DNA of 64,000 nucleotides, from contig QAYY01000012.1 of the NCBI GenBank assembly GCA_003054665.1, positions 91,637 through 155,636 of the forward strand, read 5' to 3'. The notes beneath the pieces were generated by a model that searched no databases, was not told the origin of the DNA, and was given only the letters and a program-made list of their open reading frames with translations. This document shows, piece after piece, positions 62,437 through 64,000 of the stretch (position 1 is its first letter; each line of letters opens with the position of its first letter). The stretch comes from Opitutaceae bacterium EW11 (GTDB lineage: Bacteria; Verrucomicrobiota; Verrucomicrobiia; Opitutales; Opitutaceae). Position numbers and translations under genes: made by a program.

Positions 62437-63855
62437 ATGGGTTTTTTCGACCGTTTCGCCGCCAAGAAACCGGCGTCCCCCGCCACCCCACAAACCCCGC
62501 CGCAGACCGCCGCAGCCGAATCTGAATCGAGTGCGGAGTCCACTCCGGCAGGCTCGGCCGCCGGCCCGAGCGGGAGCGTGAAAACGCAGCTCGCGAGCGC
62601 ACGGGAAAAGCTCGATGCGCAGGACGTCGCCGGTGCGATGGCGATCTACGAAGAGCTTCTTCGGGCGGCGGGCGACCGGCCGGACGTGCTGGTCACGCTT
62701 TCCGGCGACCTCGGCACCTGCGGTTACGTCGAACAGATCGTCGAACTCGTCGCTCCGCGCTACGACGCCGAACGCCACGGACCCGCCACGGGCATCAATC
62801 TCCTCCAAGCTTACCTCGCGGTGCGGAACACGCAGGCCGCGCAGCATCTGCTCGACATCCTTTTTGCCCTTAAGCGCCCCGAGCTCGAGCAGCGCCTGTA
62901 TGGCTTTTCCAACGCGCTCGCCGAGTTGATCGAAGCGGAACGGCGCGGCCAGCTGCCGCCTCCCGACGCCCCGGCGAACGCAGAGGCGGGAGGTCCGGCG
63001 CCGGGCCCGCAGAAGGCGATCGTCAGTCTCGTCACCATCAGCAAACCGATCTGGACCTACGGTATTGAAACCCTGCCCGGCATTCTCCCTCCGAAAGCGG
63101 ATCGCCTGCGCCGGATCGCCTTCGCGCAGCTCAGCCTGATCGGACTGCCCGACGCCGCCGAGCGCATGAAAAAGCCAGAGGATTCGCTGGCGCGTTTGTC
63201 CCGCGGTTTTCCGCTCTGGATGGCGGACTTGTTCACCTACTCGCCGAATTACGCGCCCGTCGCGGCGATCGGCACGATGAACAAGGAGCACTACGTCATC
63301 TTCGGCGCCGAGTGGACGGCGAACAACCTCCGCGAGCTGGTCCAGAGCAACAAAGAGCCCATCGACTACGTATTCACCGGCACCTTACGCGAGCAGGCGC
63401 AGGACCACGAACTGACGATCAAGGTTTGGGAGATAAAGCGCTTTCGCGAACGAAAGGCGTTCACCGTGCGCTGGACCCCGGCCACCGCGGACGCGGAGCT
63501 CACGAAGCTGGCGGAGACCATCCGGATGTTCATGGAGTGGTCCGCCTACCCGGCCGACGCCGCGCTCCCGTACGCCATGCCGGCCAGTCCTTCCGCGTGG
63601 TGCGACACGCTTGGCTCATCGGTTTCCTTTTTCCTCGCCGACAAGGGCGTCGTCCCGAAGAGCGTGATCGAGGATCCCGCGTCCGATCTCGCCCGAGTGG
63701 GCGAGCGCGCGGCGACGAGCGAACGCGATTCCCTGGCTTACCTGACGCTGGTCGAGCGCGCCATTCGCCTCGGCATTCCTGAAAACGCCGCCGCAACCGC
63801 GCCGCTCTTCACATCGCCCCTCGTGGAAGAGGCCGGCGGACTGTTGGGACTGTAG
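62437..63855 (+). CDS. Uncharacterised 472-residue protein
   Basis: Not recognised. It starts MGFFDRFAAKKP, then an Ala/Pro/Ser-rich linker (residues 12-50) and a helical stretch resembling a single TPR (REKLDAQDVAGAMAIYEELL). A conserved-looking globular part runs from about 185 (KAIVSLVTISKPIWTYGIE, NKEHYVIFGAEWTANNLREL, WSAYPADAALPYAMP). There is no signal peptide or membrane segment, so it is probably cytoplasmic. Codon use matches the neighbours. It is followed directly by the 8-bp repeat arrays at the window edge. Confidence 0.7.
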   Translation: MGFFDRFAAKKPASPATPQTPPQTAAAESESSAESTPAGSAAGPSGSVKTQLASAREKLDAQDVAGAMAIYEELLRAAGDRPDVLVTLSGDLGTCGYVEQIVELVAPRYDAERHGPATGINLLQAYLAVRNTQAAQHLLDILFALKRPELEQRLYGFSNALAELIEAERRGQLPPPDAPANAEAGGPAPGPQKAIVSLVTISKPIWTYGIETLPGILPPKADRLRRIAFAQLSLIGLPDAAERMKKPEDSLARLSRGFPLWMADLFTYSPNYAPVAAIGTMNKEHYVIFGAEWTANNLRELVQSNKEPIDYVFTGTLREQAQDHELTIKVWEIKRFRERKAFTVRWTPATADAELTKLAETIRMFMEWSAYPADAALPYAMPASPSAWCDTLGSSVSFFLADKGVVPKSVIEDPASDLARVGERAATSERDSLAYLTLVERAIRLGIPENAAATAPLFTSPLVEEAGGLLGL

Positions 63856-63864
63856 GAAGGCAAA

Positions 63865-64000
63865 GGGCTGAAGGACTGAAAGGCTGAAGGGCTGAAAAAA
63901 AGTCCCAGAGAGCCAGTCGTGCTCCGGCGTCGCTCGAGCGTAGGAAACCTGCTAGCAGCCCTTCAGCCCTTCAGCCCTTCAGCCCTTCAGCCCTTCAGCC
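63865..64000. repeat. Inverted pair of 8-bp tandem-repeat arrays
   Basis: Left array 63865-63896: four units of GGGCTGAA with changes in units 2 and 3. Right array 63957-64000: 5.5 perfect units of AGCCCTTC, the reverse complement of the left unit in phase, running out of the window. About 60 bp lie between. The arrays can pair into a long hairpin right after the last gene. Confidence 0.85.

Noticed and set aside
63860..64000. CRISPR array
   Set aside because: The repeat unit is 8 bp in direct tandem without spacers; no cas gene is near.

Overview
The window is GC-rich, densely coded bacterial DNA. Three large TonB-dependent outer-membrane receptors, many secreted glycoside hydrolases (GH5, GH10, GH38, GH106) and an ADOP-type permease with a PadR repressor point to a Gram-negative polysaccharide degrader. 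The closest fit is an Opitutaceae-like member of Verrucomicrobiota; this is an inference from gene content, since there is no rRNA here. No tRNA, rRNA, CRISPR, phage or insertion sequence was seen.

Layout. 1-17,079 is a plant-polysaccharide region: a GH10 xylanase cut by the window edge, two secreted GH5 enzymes, a GH38 alpha-mannosidase, a TonB receptor, a LacI-type regulator, an exported FAD-dependent oxidoreductase, a GPH-type sugar symporter and an SGNH lipoprotein. A conserved 34-bp element, present four times in intergenic DNA (873, 11592, 14608, 14692), probably ties these genes into one regulon. 17,142-30,546 is a minus-strand L-rhamnoside locus: TonB receptor, a GH106 enzyme carrying an extra N-terminal TagC-like propeller, a RhaT symporter, an L-fucose/L-arabinose-type isomerase and a second GH106. 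No rhamnulokinase or aldolase is in the window.

30,547-39,424 holds two tandem paralogous SorC-family regulators. The first diverges from the rhamnoside TonB receptor. The second heads a translationally coupled glycerophosphate operon: glycerophosphodiester phosphodiesterase, sn-glycerol-1-phosphate dehydrogenase, GlpT-like antiporter, HAD phosphatase and GlpD. AT-rich palindromes (TGAATA-N2-TATTCA type) lie between the divergent genes and, in degenerate form, inside the first codons of both regulators.

39,584-44,230 carries an ArsR/SRPBCC group and a PadR/ADOP pair, each with palindromic operators. 44,231-45,103 is an 873-bp gene-free stretch with a possible small RNA. 45,104-51,138 has a four-PAS hybrid histidine kinase and an Oar-like TonB receptor. 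51,486-57,572 encodes a six-hairpin glycosidase-like protein, a GT4 glycosyltransferase and an unusual alkaline-phosphatase/EEP fusion. 57,514-63,855 is largely housekeeping (VTT membrane protein, gmk, miaB, lytic transglycosylase, one unknown). The window ends in inverted arrays of an 8-bp repeat.
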